64,000 bases of DNA from Streptomyces sp. CNH099. Lineage in GTDB: Bacteria > Actinomycetota > Actinomycetes > Streptomycetales > Streptomycetaceae. The DNA lies in NCBI GenBank assembly GCA_000514715.1, contig AZWL01000001.1:930186-994185 (forward strand), read 5' to 3'. Position 1 is the stretch's first letter. Each line of letters begins with the position of its first letter. A program made the position numbers and the translations under genes. Shown one piece after another: positions 25,528 to 33,901 of the stretch. The notes under the pieces were generated by a model. The model searched no databases. It saw only the letters and a list, made by a program, of their open reading frames with translations, and had not been told where the DNA came from.

Positions 25528-27534
25528 TCAGACGGGGTGCCAGAGTGCGGGCACGTTCGGCGGCTCCCAGCCGGGCAGGGCCGTGTGGGCCTGCAGGCAC
25601 CGGTAGGTCCGGCCGCCGTACGTGACGGTGTCACCGGCCTGGTAGGAGGTCCAGGCCGCCCAGGTGCCGCCGGTGTCGGAGCCGACGGTCAGGGTGTACG
25701 TCACGGTGTGGGCGGTGCTGCCGGTGCCGGTCACCCTGATCGGGTACGTGCCGTCGGCGGTCGCGGCGCCGACGTCCACCGTCATGGTCGCGGAGTCGCC
25801 GGACGTCACCGTCGCCGGTGCGAAGGACACCGTGGCGCCCTCGGGGGCGCCGGAGGCGGTGAGCGCGACGTCCTGCGGCTCGCCGCCGGTCGTCGTGGTG
25901 CCCACGGTGGCGGTGGCGGAGCCGCCGCCCGACTCCACCCGGCCGGAGTCCGGCGACAGGGCGAGGGAGAAGTCCGGCGTCTGGCTGCCGCCGCAGTCGG
26001 CCTCGCCGGCCGCCGCGGGCACGGCGACGGCGCTCCAGGCCGCCTTGACGGCGTTGCACTCGGCGGCGCCGTAGGTGGTCTTCGCGGCGGTGACGGTCGC
26101 CGCGCGGGCGGCCCGGTGGTTCCAGGCGGAGGTCTTCATCAGCAGCCCGCCCATGAAGACCTTCGCGGCCTTCTGGATGCCGATGCCGGTGACGGAGGAG
26201 GGGCCGCCGGAGCAGATCGGGCTGCCCGGCTTGCCGCCGCCGGGGTCGGAGCCCTCGGCGAGCAGGTAGAACCAGTGGTTCTGCGGGCCGGCCGCGGCGT
26301 GCACCTCGGTGCCGGGGCCGAGCTGCGTGTAGCAGTTGGGGTCGTTGTTGACCAGCGACGGGTTGTACATGTTGCGGATGGGGCGGCTGTCGCCGAAGAA
26401 GCGGGCCTTCTCGCCGACGGTGTAGTCGGGCGGGTCGTTCGGGTTGTTGATGTACGCCTCGGTGACGGCGCCGAAGATGTCGCCGGTGGACTCGTTCATG
26501 CCGCCGTTCTCGCTGCCCGAGCCGGTGCCGCCGGGGGTGCGGTGGAAGATCTCGTGCCCGTACTCGTGCGCAACGACGTCGATGGACGTGAGCTGGTTGG
26601 TGCCGGTCTGGTTGCGGCCGTAGGTGGTCTTGGTGCCGTCGTAGTAGGCGTTGACGACGCTGAGGCCGGCGCGGGCGGGGACGAGGCCGCCGCGGCCGTT
26701 CTGGCCGTTGTAGCCGAGCCACTCGTTCAGCATGTCGAACTCGTGCTGGGCCGCGTACATGATGTCGACGCAGGCGGTCTCCAGGTCGTTGGCGCCGCCG
26801 TTGCCCCACGGCGGGCTGGTGTACGGGGCGCCGTTCTGGCCGCCGCACTGGAAGCCGGCGCGGTCGGGGTCGGTCATGGAGCTTGCGGCGGTGTCGATCT
26901 CGACGGTGCCGTTGTGGTAGCCCTGCCCGGAGGCGTCGCGGACCTGTTCGCGGGTTTCGACGACCTCGCCGGTGCGGGCGTCGACGTAGACCTCGCGCAC
27001 GCTGGGGGCACCGGCGGCGGTGGTCCCGGTGACGGTGGACTGCCAGGTCAGCACGCCCTTGCCGGACTTGATGAGCACGCCCAGCTCGGGCCGCGTGGCC
27101 TCCTCCGGCCGGGCGACCCGTCCGGCGGCGGTCTTCTCGGCGGCGGCCGCGGAGATCCGGGCGTGCGGGGAGAGCGTCAGCTCGGGCGCGGGTGCGGCGG
27201 CGACGTCGAGGACTCGGCCGCGGCTGTCGGCGAGCACGACGGCGTCGCCCCCGGTGACCGGCAGCCCGAGGTAGGTGCGTTCGTACGCGGCGTAGTAGAG
27301 ACCGCCGTCCCAGGGGGTCACCCCGGTGCGGACGAGCTCCTCGCCGGGGCTGTGGCGCAGCCCGTCGAGCCCGCTGTCGGCGGCGCGGTCGGCGGCGGCC
27401 AGGGCGCGCGCCTTGCCGCTCGGCTGCCGCTCCGACGGTGGTGGAGCGGCGCTGGTCGTGCCGGTGAAGGCACCGGTCAGGCCGGCGGTCAGGGCGAGTG
27501 CCGCCACGACCGCGCCAAGTCTTGTGGACCTCAC
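25528..27534 (-). CDS. secreted M4 (thermolysin-like) metalloprotease with chitin-binding module
   Basis: A 668-residue preproprotein. It has a Sec signal peptide (LGAVVAALALTAGLTGAFTG, cut after SAA), an FTP/PepSY propeptide, then the catalytic domain with zinc motif VVAHEYGHEIF and GGMNESTGDIFGAVTEAY. After about residue 505 comes an Ig-like beta domain (LALSPDSGRVESGGG to TVTYTLTVG). The end is a CBM5/12-type aromatic module (WAAWTSYQAGDTVTYGGRTY, then ALPGWEPPNVPALWHPV). The start is GTG 27534 because AGGGGAG lies 8 bases upstream. A LysR gene is divergent, as for other Streptomyces extracellular proteases. The chitin-binding tail suggests attack on protein-chitin material. Confidence 0.9.
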   Translation of the reverse strand: MRSTRLGAVVAALALTAGLTGAFTGTTSAAPPPSERQPSGKARALAAADRAADSGLDGLRHSPGEELVRTGVTPWDGGLYYAAYERTYLGLPVTGGDAVVLADSRGRVLDVAAAPAPELTLSPHARISAAAAEKTAAGRVARPEEATRPELGVLIKSGKGVLTWQSTVTGTTAAGAPSVREVYVDARTGEVVETREQVRDASGQGYHNGTVEIDTAASSMTDPDRAGFQCGGQNGAPYTSPPWGNGGANDLETACVDIMYAAQHEFDMLNEWLGYNGQNGRGGLVPARAGLSVVNAYYDGTKTTYGRNQTGTNQLTSIDVVAHEYGHEIFHRTPGGTGSGSENGGMNESTGDIFGAVTEAYINNPNDPPDYTVGEKARFFGDSRPIRNMYNPSLVNNDPNCYTQLGPGTEVHAAAGPQNHWFYLLAEGSDPGGGKPGSPICSGGPSSVTGIGIQKAAKVFMGGLLMKTSAWNHRAARAATVTAAKTTYGAAECNAVKAAWSAVAVPAAAGEADCGGSQTPDFSLALSPDSGRVESGGGSATATVGTTTTGGEPQDVALTASGAPEGATVSFAPATVTSGDSATMTVDVGAATADGTYPIRVTGTGSTAHTVTYTLTVGSDTGGTWAAWTSYQAGDTVTYGGRTYRCLQAHTALPGWEPPNVPALWHPV

Positions 27535-27638
27535 GTCTGTTGCTCCCCTCTGGGAAACCGGTGACGCGAGTATCGACATGCACATGGCGCTTCGGGGATA
27601 TCCCACCGGCCCTCATGCCCGGGTTATACGCTGCTGGA
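27535..27638. promoter_or_regulatory. divergent protease/LysR control region
   Basis: A 104-base region between the divergent M4 protease and LysR starts. It holds the palindrome GGGATATCCC (27595-27604) and a -10-like TTATAC just before the LysR ATG. LysR proteins usually bind such divergent regions, but the exact operator is not defined here. Confidence 0.4.
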
Positions 27639-28598
27639 ATGCAGCTGGAGTTGCGGCATCTCCAGGCTGTCTGCCGGATCGCCGAGGCCGGCAGCCTGTC
27701 CCGCGCCGCCCGCCTCCTCGGCGTCTCCCAGCCGGCTCTCTCCGCTCAGCTGCGGCGGATCGAGCGGGTGGCCGGCGGGGAGCTGTTCACCCGGACTCCG
27801 CAGGGCGTACAGCCCACGCCGCTCGGCGAGTTCGTCCTGTCCAAGGCCCACCGGGTGCTCGGCGAGATGGAAGCGCTCTCCGCCGGCGCCCGGGCCACGA
27901 CGGCGACGGGGCCGCTGCGGCTGGGGAGCATCGTGCTCGTCATGCTCGGTGCGCTGGTGCAGGAGCTGGACGAGCTGCTGCCGGGCCGGCAGACCACGGT
28001 CGACAGCGAGGACTCGGTCACGGCGCTGACCCGGCTGCTGGGCTCCGGCCACTACGACGCCGTCCTCTACGGCGAGGTCAACGACCACCGCACCCCGCTC
28101 CCGGCGGGCGTCACGGCCCGCACGCTGGTCGCCGGCGAGCCGTTCTGGATCGCCCTGTCCGCGCGCCACCGGCTCGCGGACCGGGAGCGGGTGGACCTGG
28201 CGGAGCTGGCGGGCGAGCACTGGATGGCGATGACCAGCCAGGACGACGGTGGCCCGGAGGCCCTGCAGGCGGCGTGCGCCGGCGCGGGCTTCACGCCGTC
28301 GCTGCGCTACCGCATCGGCGACACGGCGCTGAACCGCCGGCTGATAGCGGCCGGCCGCGCGGTGGCGGTCTTCCAGCCCACGGCCCCCGCGACGCCGGGG
28401 GTGGTGCTGCGCCCGCTGGCGGGGGACCCGATCAGGGGCCGGCTGACGCTGGCGTGGCAGCGCCGCGCGGTGCCGGCGGAGATGGCGGCGGTGCTGTACC
28501 GGGCGGCGGCCCGGGCGTATGCGGCGGGGCTGGCCAACAACCCGCGGTACGGGGCGTGGTGGGCGGCGCACCCGGAGGTGCATCCGGAGCCGGGGTGA
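27639..28598 (+). CDS. LysR-family regulator, protease-linked
   Basis: A 319-residue LysR regulator. The N-terminal winged helix is MQLELRHLQAVCRIAEAGSL then SRAARLLGVSQPALSAQLRR. The effector domain follows, with LRLGSIVLVMLGALVQELDE and FWIALSARHRLADRERVDLA. ATG 27639 is chosen because the LysR fold starts immediately; upstream in-frame codons are not conserved. Its divergence from an extracellular metalloprotease matches the arrangement where a LysR activates the protease gene, for example mprR/prtR-type pairs. The effector is unknown. Confidence 0.88.
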   Translation: MQLELRHLQAVCRIAEAGSLSRAARLLGVSQPALSAQLRRIERVAGGELFTRTPQGVQPTPLGEFVLSKAHRVLGEMEALSAGARATTATGPLRLGSIVLVMLGALVQELDELLPGRQTTVDSEDSVTALTRLLGSGHYDAVLYGEVNDHRTPLPAGVTARTLVAGEPFWIALSARHRLADRERVDLAELAGEHWMAMTSQDDGGPEALQAACAGAGFTPSLRYRIGDTALNRRLIAAGRAVAVFQPTAPATPGVVLRPLAGDPIRGRLTLAWQRRAVPAEMAAVLYRAAARAYAAGLANNPRYGAWWAAHPEVHPEPG

Positions 28599-28685
28599 GC
28601 GCCGGCCCCGGATGCGCGGCGGACCGTGCGGACGCCGGGCGCGGCGCGCACCCCGCGGCCGGGACCGGCGCCCGGCCCCCGGGGC

Positions 28686-30008
28686 TCAGCCCTCGGCGCC
28701 CCCCACGGCGTAGTCGGCCGCCGCCGTCGCCGTGAACGCCTCCTCGGCCACGACCATCCCGCCCTTGGCCTCGGCGTCCGGCCGCAGGATGAGGCTCTCC
28801 CGGGTCGACGGCTCGGCCGGGTCGGAGAAGTCGTGGGTGATGCCGAAGCCGGTGTCCATCGAGTCGATCGACAGCAGCGCCTCCGTGACTCCCCCGCGGG
28901 TCAGGTTCTTCGCCTTGCAGGCCCGCTGCAGCGCCTCGCCGAACAGGTCGGCCGCGGACCAGCCGGCGATGACGCCGGTGTCGAGCAGCTCGCCCGGGTA
29001 CTCCTTCCCGTACGCCGCCGCCAGCTCCGCGGGCCCCGGCTCCGGCGAGCCGATGGGCAGGGTGGAGGTGGAGACGTGGAAGTTCTTCAGCAGCGCGGGC
29101 CCGGCGGCGGTCTCCAGCAGCTGGGGGGCGAACGTCGGGTTGGAGCCCACGATCGGCACGTCGAGCCCGGAAGCCGCCGCCACGCCCGCCAGCGACGCGG
29201 ACTGCCGCGGCCCCGCGCTCATCAGGACCGCCGAGACCTCCGCCTTCGCGAGCGAGGTGACCTGGGCGGTCATGTCCTGGTCGGTCGCCTTGATCTTCTT
29301 GCCCACGACGGTGAGCCCGGCCGCCTCGGCCGCGTACTCGGAGCCGGCCAGCGCGTTCTCGCCGTAGTCGCCCTCGAAGTACACGTGGCCGATCCTGTCG
29401 CCCTTCCCGACGGCCCCCTCCCGGACCAGGAAGTCCACGGCGTTGATCATCTCCACGTCGTACGTGGCGCCGATCTGCCGGATGTTCTCGCTGCCCAGCA
29501 GCGTGGCCGACCACGCCTGCGGGATGACCAGCCCCTTGTCCTGGCCGTCGATGCGGTCCTTGACCGCGGCGACGTAGGGCGAGCCGATGAACTGCGGGAA
29601 GCCCAGCACCTCCGGCTCCAGCTCGGTGTACGCGGAGACGGCCTTCTGCGGGTCGTAGCCGTGGTCCCGCACGGTCAGCTCCACCGTGCGGCCGCAGACG
29701 CCGCCGTCCGCGTTGAACCGGTCGAAGTACAGCTGCTGCGCCTGCGTCACGCTCTTGCCGAGGGTGGCGTACACGCCCGTCATGTCGGTGAGCACGCCGA
29801 GCGGGACGGTGGTCGCCGTCACACCGTCGCCGACGCGCAGCTCCGATCCGCCGCCGTCGCCCTCGGCCGCGTCGTCGTCGTTCGCCTTGCCGCTGCAGCC
29901 CGCCGCGGTGAGCGCCAGGGTCGCCGCGATCGCGGCGACCGCGGCCAGACGCGGCCGTTGTCTACGCACGGTGTGCTGATGTCTGTGTCTGTATGGCGTC
30001 TTCAGCAT
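28686..30008 (-). CDS. ABC substrate-binding lipoprotein, branched-chain amino acid type
   Basis: A 440-residue lipoprotein. The signal LAAVAAIAATLALTAAGC contains the lipobox cysteine. The mature part has the LivJ/Leu-binding fold: VPLGVLTDMTGVYATLGKSV, TQAQQLYFDRFNADGGVCGR, GDRIGHVYFEGDYGENALAG and AVLMSAGPRQSASLAGVAAA. It would bind amino acids, amides or aromatic acids outside the membrane. The start 30008 (MLKTPYRHRH) has AAGGAA upstream and overlaps the end of livM by 47 bases. It is the last gene of the livFGHM-type operon, an unusual but seen order. Confidence 0.9.
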   Translation of the reverse strand: MLKTPYRHRHQHTVRRQRPRLAAVAAIAATLALTAAGCSGKANDDDAAEGDGGGSELRVGDGVTATTVPLGVLTDMTGVYATLGKSVTQAQQLYFDRFNADGGVCGRTVELTVRDHGYDPQKAVSAYTELEPEVLGFPQFIGSPYVAAVKDRIDGQDKGLVIPQAWSATLLGSENIRQIGATYDVEMINAVDFLVREGAVGKGDRIGHVYFEGDYGENALAGSEYAAEAAGLTVVGKKIKATDQDMTAQVTSLAKAEVSAVLMSAGPRQSASLAGVAAASGLDVPIVGSNPTFAPQLLETAAGPALLKNFHVSTSTLPIGSPEPGPAELAAAYGKEYPGELLDTGVIAGWSAADLFGEALQRACKAKNLTRGGVTEALLSIDSMDTGFGITHDFSDPAEPSTRESLILRPDAEAKGGMVVAEEAFTATAAADYAVGGAEG

Positions 30009-31092
30009 CAGAGGGTTCCTTCTTCTCGGGGGTTCTGCGGCGAGGAGCGAGCCGGGCCAGGCCGCCGGGCAGGAAGAGCACGACCGCGACGACGGCGGCC
30101 CCGTACAGGTAGCGGGACGCCTCTCCGGGGGCGACGCCGCCATCCCCGGTCGCGGAGACCAGGGGCAGCGACTCGCTGTAGCGCATGAAGACCTGCGGCA
30201 GCAGGGAGACGAAGGCGGCGCCCAGCACCGCGCCGGCGACCGAGCCGAGCCCGCCGACCACGATCATCGCCAGGTACTCCAGGGAGAGCACGAAGCCGAA
30301 GTACTCCGGCACCGTGCGCTGGAAGACCAGCGCGAGCAGCACCCCGGCCAGCCCGGCGTACATGGACGACAGCACGAACACCCCGGCGCGCAGCCGCGCC
30401 ACCGGCACCCCCATGACGCCCGCGGCGATCCGGTGGTCGCGCAGCGCGTTCATCGCCCGCCCGGGCCGGCCGCGCAGCACGCCGCGGGCGAACAGCGCGC
30501 CGGCGACGAGCAGGGCGAGGCCCACGTACCAGAGCTTCTCGGCCGCCCCGAACGGCACGTTGAGCAGCACGTCCTCGCTGTCGTCGAAGCGGTAGCCGAA
30601 CAGCTCCAGCGGCGGCACGGCGCGGCCGTTGTAGCCGCCGGTCAGGTCGTCGGCGTTGAACAGCAGGTGCTGGCCGATGAAGATCAGCGCGAGCGTGGCG
30701 ATACCGAGGTACGCGCCGCTGAGCCGCCCCGCGATCGGGCTCAGCAGCCCGCCGGCGAGCCCCGCGAGCAGCACCGCGCCGGCCGCCGCGACCGCGGTGG
30801 GCAGCCCGAGGCCGGTGAGCCCCTCCTCGTCGCCGCCGGCGAGCGCGCAGTAGCCGTACGCGCCGACGGCGAGGAAGAAGGCGTGGCCGAGGGAGAGCTG
30901 CCCGGTGGCGCCGGTGAGCAGGTTGAGCCCGATGGCGCCGATGGCGGCGGCCATGGCGAACAGCCCGGCCTGGAGCCAGAACCGGTCGAGGTAGAACGGC
31001 AGCGCCAGCGCCACGAGCAGGCCGGCGCCGGCCGCGGCGGGCAGCGCGTACCGCCGCGGTGCCCGGCGCGGGGCGGTGAGCGGCTCAGACAC
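29962..31092 (-). CDS. livM: ABC permease, LivM type
   Basis: A 376-residue inner-membrane permease. Hydrophobic segments include ALPAAAGAGLLVALALPFYL, LFAMAAAIGAIGLNLLTGAT, and LSLGHAFFLAVGAYGYCALA, the last carrying the LivM signature. YLGIATLALIFIGQHLLFN and LSLEYLAMIVVGGLGSVAGA follow. The cytoplasmic EAA-like loop is in RGRPGRAMNALRDHRIAAGV. It pairs with LivH, starting 8 bases inside it, to form the channel. The C-terminus is charged and is encoded over the start of the binding-protein gene. Confidence 0.9.
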   Translation of the reverse strand: MSEPLTAPRRAPRRYALPAAAGAGLLVALALPFYLDRFWLQAGLFAMAAAIGAIGLNLLTGATGQLSLGHAFFLAVGAYGYCALAGGDEEGLTGLGLPTAVAAAGAVLLAGLAGGLLSPIAGRLSGAYLGIATLALIFIGQHLLFNADDLTGGYNGRAVPPLELFGYRFDDSEDVLLNVPFGAAEKLWYVGLALLVAGALFARGVLRGRPGRAMNALRDHRIAAGVMGVPVARLRAGVFVLSSMYAGLAGVLLALVFQRTVPEYFGFVLSLEYLAMIVVGGLGSVAGAVLGAAFVSLLPQVFMRYSESLPLVSATGDGGVAPGEASRYLYGAAVVAVVLFLPGGLARLAPRRRTPEKKEPSDAEDAIQTQTSAHRA

Positions 31093-31975
31093 GGGTCAGC
31101 TCCCTCGTCCCGAAGAGCCCGGCGGGCCGCGCCAGCAGGACGAGCAGCATCACCAGGTACGGGGCCACGTCGCCGAGGCCGCGGCCGAGGAACGACAGCT
31201 CGGCCTGGTAGCCGGTGGCCATCGCCTCGGTGACGCCGACGATCAGCCCGCCGGCCAGCGCGCCCGCGGTGGAGTCGAGGCCGCCGATGATCGCGGCCGG
31301 GAACGCCTTGAACGCGGCGAAGGACGTGCTGCGCTCCAGCCCCGGGGTGGGGAAGACGGTGAGGAAGAGCGCGGCGACGGCGGCCAGCGCGCCGGCCACC
31401 GCCCAGGCGGACAGCGACACGCGCCCGAGCCGTACGCCCATCAGCGCCGCCGCCTCGCGGTTCTCGGCGGCGGCCCGCATCGCCACGCCCCAGGAGGTGT
31501 AGCGGAAGGCGAGCAGGAAGGCCGTGATGAGCAGGGCCGCGGCGGCCAGCGCGGCGATGCGGGTCTGCGGCACGGTCACCGAGCCGAAGGTCAGGACCGC
31601 GTCGCCCCACGGGTCGCCGAGGGTCAGCACGTCGGTGCCGATGAGCCGGGTGAACTCGGTGAGCAGGACGATGTCGACGCCGATGGTGGCGATGGCGAGG
31701 ACGCTGTGCTCACCGCCGCGGTAGCGGCGGATGACCAGGAACTCCACCAGTGCGCCGACGGTGGCGGCGCCGGCGATGCCGACGGCGAGGGCCGGCCAGA
31801 AGCCGATGTGCCCGCTGAGCCGGGCGGCGACGTAGCCGCCGGCGAGGAGGAGGGAGGCGTGGGCGAAGTTGACGACCTCGGTGGCCTTGAAGATGACGAC
31901 GAAGCCGAGGGCGATGAGGGCGTAGACCGAGCCCGTGGAGAGCCCGCCGATGAGCAGTTCGACGAACGTGGTCAC
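31085..31975 (-). CDS. livH: ABC permease, LivH type
   Basis: A 296-residue inner-membrane permease of the LivH type. It begins FVELLIGGLSTGSVYALIAL and has GFVVIFKATEVVNFAHASLL, the motif of branched-chain amino acid permeases. The C-terminal segments include VAALFLTVFPTPGLERSTSF and GGLDSTAGALAGGLIVGVTE. The GTG start at 31975 overlaps the livG stop by four bases, indicating coupled translation. It overlaps livM by 8 bases at the other end. Confidence 0.9.
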   Translation of the reverse strand: MTTFVELLIGGLSTGSVYALIALGFVVIFKATEVVNFAHASLLLAGGYVAARLSGHIGFWPALAVGIAGAATVGALVEFLVIRRYRGGEHSVLAIATIGVDIVLLTEFTRLIGTDVLTLGDPWGDAVLTFGSVTVPQTRIAALAAAALLITAFLLAFRYTSWGVAMRAAAENREAAALMGVRLGRVSLSAWAVAGALAAVAALFLTVFPTPGLERSTSFAAFKAFPAAIIGGLDSTAGALAGGLIVGVTEAMATGYQAELSFLGRGLGDVAPYLVMLLVLLARPAGLFGTRELTRV

Positions 31976-32895
31976 CGGTGCCCCCTCCCCGCCGCGGGCG
32001 CGCCGCCGTCCTCCGGGGCCGCCTCGCCGAGGTAGGCGCGCACCACCTCGGGGTCGCGCTGCACCGCCTCGGGTGCGCCGCCGGCGATACGGCGGCCGAA
32101 GTCGAGCACGGTCACCTCGTCGGCGAGCCGCATGACCACCCCCATGTCGTGTTCCACCAGGACGATCGAGATGCCGAGGCTGTCGCGTATCCCCGCGACC
32201 AGCGCGGCGGTGCGCCGCCGCGCCGCCGACGTCATGCCGGCCACCGGCTCGTCGAGCAGCAGCAGCCGCGGCTCGGTGCACAGGGCCCGGCCCAGCTCGA
32301 CGAGCTTCTGCAGCCCGTACGGCAGCGCCCCGGCCGGGTGGTCGAGGTACGGCTCCAGGCCGGTGAACGCGGCGATCTCCCGCACCCGTGCGCCGTGCCG
32401 CGCCTCCTCGCGGGCGGCGGACGGCAGCCGCAGTCCGGCGGCGAGGAAGCCGGCCCTCGTCAGCCGGTGCCGGCCGAGCATGAGGGTGTCGGAGACCGTG
32501 GCGTACGGGGGCAGGGCGAGGTTCTGGAAGGTGCGGGCCACGCCGAGGCCGGCGATGCGGTGCGGGGGGAGCCCGGTCAGCTCGTGTCCGCCGAGCCGGA
32601 CGCTCCCGGAGGTGGCCCGGTAGACGCCGGAGAGCACGTTGAAGCAGGTGGACTTGCCGGCGCCGTTGGGCCCGATGACGGCGTGCACGCTGCCGGGCCG
32701 CACGGTGAACGACACGTCGTCCAGCGCGGTGAGCCCGGCGAACCGCACGGTCAGCCCGGTCACCCGCAACTCGGGGACGCCGGGCGCCGCCGGGACCGGG
32801 CCGGCCGCGTCCGCCGCGGGCCCGTCGGGTCCGGACGGCGGCTCCGGGCGCCGGGAGCCCGGCGGTGGCCTGCGGGACCGGGGGGCGCCCCTCAC
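31972..32895 (-). CDS. livG: ABC ATPase, LivG type
   Basis: A 307-residue ATPase. It has Walker A VIGPNGAGKSTCFNVLSG, the Q-loop in GVARTFQNLALPPYATV, Walker B RLLLLDEPVAGM and the H-loop VLVEHDMGVVMRLADEV. The signature is degenerate, LPYGLQKLVELGRAL, as is normal for LivG. A Pro/Arg-rich 40-residue N-terminal extension precedes LRVTGLTVRFAGLTALDDVS; translation may instead begin nearer that point. The GTG start overlaps the livF stop by four bases. Confidence 0.9.
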   Translation of the reverse strand: MRGAPRSRRPPPGSRRPEPPSGPDGPAADAAGPVPAAPGVPELRVTGLTVRFAGLTALDDVSFTVRPGSVHAVIGPNGAGKSTCFNVLSGVYRATSGSVRLGGHELTGLPPHRIAGLGVARTFQNLALPPYATVSDTLMLGRHRLTRAGFLAAGLRLPSAAREEARHGARVREIAAFTGLEPYLDHPAGALPYGLQKLVELGRALCTEPRLLLLDEPVAGMTSAARRRTAALVAGIRDSLGISIVLVEHDMGVVMRLADEVTVLDFGRRIAGGAPEAVQRDPEVVRAYLGEAAPEDGGAPAAGRGHR

Positions 32896-33758
32896 GCCGG
32901 CCACCTCCCCAGCCGGGGTAGGGACGTACTCACCGACTCCGCGTCCTGCGCCGCGGTCTCGTCCACCACGCCCAGGTACCGCCGCCGCACCTCGTCCGAC
33001 ACCGCCAGCTCCGCCGCCGGGCCGGCGAGGGCCACCCGGCCGGTCTCCAGCACGTACGCCGACGACGCCAGCTTCAGGGCGACCGCCGCGTTCTGCTCGA
33101 CCAGCAGCACCGAGGTACCCTGCGCGTTGATCTCCCGGATCGTGTCCGCGATCCGGGCCGCGGCCATCGGCGCCAGCCCGAGCGTCGGCTCGTCGAGCAG
33201 CAGCAGCCGCGGCTCGGCCATCAGCGCCCGGCCGAGCGCCAGCATCTGCTGCTCGCCGCCCGACAGCAGCCCCGCGCGCTGCTGCGCCCGCTGACGCAGC
33301 ACGGGAAAGAGCCCGTGCACCCGGGCGAGCGCCGCGGCCCGGCGGTGCGCCCGGGCCCGCGCTCCGCCCCACGCCCGGTCCCGCTCCCCGCCGCGGGCGC
33401 GGCCCCGCGCGCCCCCGCGGGCGCCGAGCGCCCCGGCGCGCAGGTTGTCCGCCACGGTCATCCGCGCGAACACCTGGCGGCCCTCGGGCACCTGCACCAC
33501 CCCGGCCGCGACCAGCTCGGCGGCCGCGAGGCCGTCGAGCCGCCGCCCGCCGAACGACACCGACCCGCCGCGCAGCGCGCCGCCGTGGAAGGCCAGCGTG
33601 CGCGAGACGGCCCGCAGCAGCGTGGACTTGCCCGCGCCGTTGCCGCCGAGCACCGCGACCACGGCGCCGTCCGGCACGTCGACCGATACGTCGACCAGCG
33701 CCCGCACCGGCCCGTAGCCGGCCGTCACGCCCTCGACCCGAAGGGACGCAGCCGTCAT
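32892..33758 (-). CDS. livF: ABC ATPase, LivF type
   Basis: A 288-residue ATPase and the first gene of the operon. It has LRVEGVTAGYGPVRALVDVS, Walker A LGGNGAGKSTLLRAVS, signature LLSGGEQQMLALGRALM, Walker B RLLLLDEPTLGLAP and the His-loop-equivalent VLLVEQNAAVALKLA. An Arg/Gly/Ala-rich insert (ARGGARGRARGGERDRAWGG) enlarges the helical domain and is unusual. ATG 33758 has AGGAG 8 bases upstream. It is divergent from the PucR gene; the shared region holds a perfect 8-base-arm inverted repeat. Confidence 0.9.
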   Translation of the reverse strand: MTAASLRVEGVTAGYGPVRALVDVSVDVPDGAVVAVLGGNGAGKSTLLRAVSRTLAFHGGALRGGSVSFGGRRLDGLAAAELVAAGVVQVPEGRQVFARMTVADNLRAGALGARGGARGRARGGERDRAWGGARARAHRRAAALARVHGLFPVLRQRAQQRAGLLSGGEQQMLALGRALMAEPRLLLLDEPTLGLAPMAAARIADTIREINAQGTSVLLVEQNAAVALKLASSAYVLETGRVALAGPAAELAVSDEVRRRYLGVVDETAAQDAESVSTSLPRLGRWPA

Positions 33759-33863
33759 CGGCTCTCCTCTCCCGTGGAACAGGCGTTCACGACAGCACCG
33801 CCGCCCGCCGCCGTCCACGTCGGACCGCGGAATCGCTGCCGATGACCACCGCGTACGCCGACC

Positions 33864-33883
33864 CGTTGTGCACCGGCACAACG
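33864..33883. promoter_or_regulatory. perfect inverted repeat between livF and pucR-type gene
   Basis: CGTTGTGC-ACCG-GCACAACG, with 8-base arms and a four-base spacer, lies 18 bases before the preferred PucR start and about 105 bases from livF. Its position fits an operator serving both divergent units, bound perhaps by the PucR protein itself. Confidence 0.55.
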
Positions 33884-33901
33884 CGCTGCCATCGTGAGCG
33901 G

